A DNA stretch of 7,481 bases, taken from contig JAEXTU010000362.1 in assembly GCA_023453335.1 (NCBI GenBank), positions 1-7,481 of the forward strand, read 5' to 3'. Below are positions 6,524-7,481 of the stretch, piece after piece. This stretch comes from Pseudomonadota bacterium. GTDB lineage: Bacteria > Desulfobacterota > Desulfovibrionia > Desulfovibrionales > Desulfovibrionaceae. The position numbers and the translations under genes were made by a program. The notes below the pieces were generated by a model, which was given only the letters and a program-made list of their open reading frames with translations, had not been told where the DNA came from and ran no database searches. The number at the start of each line of letters is the position of its first letter. Position 1 is the first letter of the stretch.

Positions 6524-7481
6524 TCGACCCGTCTGCCAAGACTAAGGAGATCAACGCGGAGCTCGCCCGCCGCCACGCCGAGGCCCGGGACGAACGCCTG
6601 GCCTCGCTCCCGGTCAAGATCACCGTGACCCCCACCTTCCGCTGTAACTACTCCTGCCGGGCGTGCGCCCAGGACCACGCCTATCAGTCCGAATTGGACC
6701 TGGCCACCGTGGCCAAGCTCAAGCCCCTGCTCCCCTTGGCCGAGAGCCTGGACATCTACGGAGGTGAGCCCTTCGTCTACAAGGATCTGCCCGCCATCCT
6801 CCACATGGGCGTGGAGGCGGGCTGCCGCATGCACTTCCTGACCAACGGCTCACTCCTCGGGCCCAAGAACCGATCCCTGGTCCTGGACACCCGGGTGGAG
6901 ACCCTCAAAATAAGCCTGGATGCGGCAACGCAGGAGACTTACGCGTACCTGCGCCGAGGCAACCTGGGCAAGATCCTGGCCAATGTTCATGCCCTGGCCA
7001 ACGAACGGGAGCGAAGGGACGGTTCTCCCCTGCGCCTGGAGTTCAACTTCACGGCCATGCGTTCAAACATCCACGAGCTACCGCTCCTGGTGGAGCTGGC
7101 CGGGGAACTGGGCGTGGCCGCGGTGTACGTGAACTACCTGTTCTGTTGGAACGAGGAGCTGTGCCGGGACTCCCTGCTCCTGGACAAGGAGTTGTCCAAC
7201 TCCACATTCCTCCAGGCCCTGGAAACCGGCCAACGGCTGGGGGTGGAGCTATCCCTGCCCCGCCTGTTCTCGGGCGCAGGATCCGACGCCGTGACCTGCC
7301 GCAGCCGGGAGCGCTGCCTGGACCCCTGGCTCAACATGATCATCTACCCGCACGGCGCCATCGAGGTGTGCTGCGTGAAGCACAAGAACCTGGGAAATCT
7401 CTTCACGGACGACCCGGCCGAGGCCTGGAACGGGCCCAATTTCATGGCCCTGCGCCGTACGGTGAACACCCGGAAGGAGCC
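6520..7481 (+). CDS. Radical SAM protein with C-terminal SPASM domain, 3' end missing
   Basis: The frame is open from the ATG at 6520 to the right edge, giving about 320 residues. After a charged helix-like leader of ~30 residues comes ITVTPTFRCNYSCRAC, whose Cys42, Cys46 and Cys49 form the CX3CX2C site for the radical SAM [4Fe-4S] cluster. YGGEPF (80-85) is the GGEP motif that contacts SAM. FLTNGS and LKISLDAATQETY follow as in other barrel strands. The C-terminal part begins an SPASM domain: C266-LDPW, IYPHGAIEVCC (C284, C285), then GNLF, AWNGPNF and ALRRT. The last SPASM cysteines should lie just beyond the window. SPASM proteins bind auxiliary Fe-S clusters; characterised members modify peptides, enzymes or sugar-like cyclitols (BtrN type). 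Here the neighbours suggest a sugar or glycan substrate, but that is inference. Cys209, Cys215 and Cys260 are additional and of unknown role. Confidence 0.9.
   Translation, partial: MIDPSAKTKEINAELARRHAEARDERLASLPVKITVTPTFRCNYSCRACAQDHAYQSELDLATVAKLKPLLPLAESLDIYGGEPFVYKDLPAILHMGVEAGCRMHFLTNGSLLGPKNRSLVLDTRVETLKISLDAATQETYAYLRRGNLGKILANVHALANERERRDGSPLRLEFNFTAMRSNIHELPLLVELAGELGVAAVYVNYLFCWNEELCRDSLLLDKELSNSTFLQALETGQRLGVELSLPRLFSGAGSDAVTCRSRERCLDPWLNMIIYPHGAIEVCCVKHKNLGNLFTDDPAEAWNGPNFMALRRTVNTRKE

Noticed and set aside
1..7481. tRNA, rRNA, CRISPR, insertion sequence, terminator or riboswitch
   Set aside because: None seen. The window is coding almost base to base, with no repeat array, transposase motif or T-tailed hairpin.

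Overview
The window is very GC-rich (roughly two-thirds or more G+C by eye) and is filled by one strand of tightly packed protein genes. All seven read on the plus strand and are joined by short overlaps (4, 11, 4, 8 and 4 bases) or a 3-base gap, so this looks like the interior of a single long operon. Both ends are cut: the first gene enters from the left and the last runs off the right. No RNA gene, mobile element, CRISPR array, terminator or stand-alone promoter is visible, and no intergenic stretch exceeds a few bases. The high GC, the perfect Shine-Dalgarno sequences and the gene mix (KpsS-like glycosyltransferase, SPASM radical SAM protein, Methyltransf_24-type methyltransferase) would fit a Gram-negative bacterium, perhaps a Desulfovibrio-like deltaproteobacterium. 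That assignment is a guess from gene style, not proof.

Layout: (1) 2-1354, C-terminal two-thirds of a fused transketolase-like ThDP enzyme; (2) 1351-2985, a large GT-B-like surface-polysaccharide protein with a four-cysteine N-terminal region; (3) 2975-3637, a left-handed beta-helix acyltransferase; (4) 3634-4404, a SAM-dependent methyltransferase; (5) 4397-5590, a GT4-type glycosyltransferase; (6) 5594-6523, an extended SDR nucleotide-sugar epimerase/dehydratase; (7) 6520-end, a radical SAM protein with a C-terminal SPASM domain, truncated by the window edge.

Together this reads as an accessory surface-glycan (O-antigen, capsule or glycan-decoration) cluster. The SDR, the transketolase-like enzyme and possibly the radical SAM protein would make an unusual sugar; the two glycosyltransferase-like proteins would transfer sugars; the acyltransferase and methyltransferase would decorate the product. 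The individual families are known.

The most unusual point is the transketolase-like protein. It keeps the catalytic glutamate and the conserved SHQ histidine. By ungapped hand alignment to E. coli TktA, however, it has lost the arginines and serine that grip the substrate phosphate (R358, S385, R520 equivalents) and the Asp469 equivalent. That suggests a dedicated carbon-transfer enzyme acting on something other than ordinary sugar phosphates, possibly a nucleotide-linked keto-sugar.
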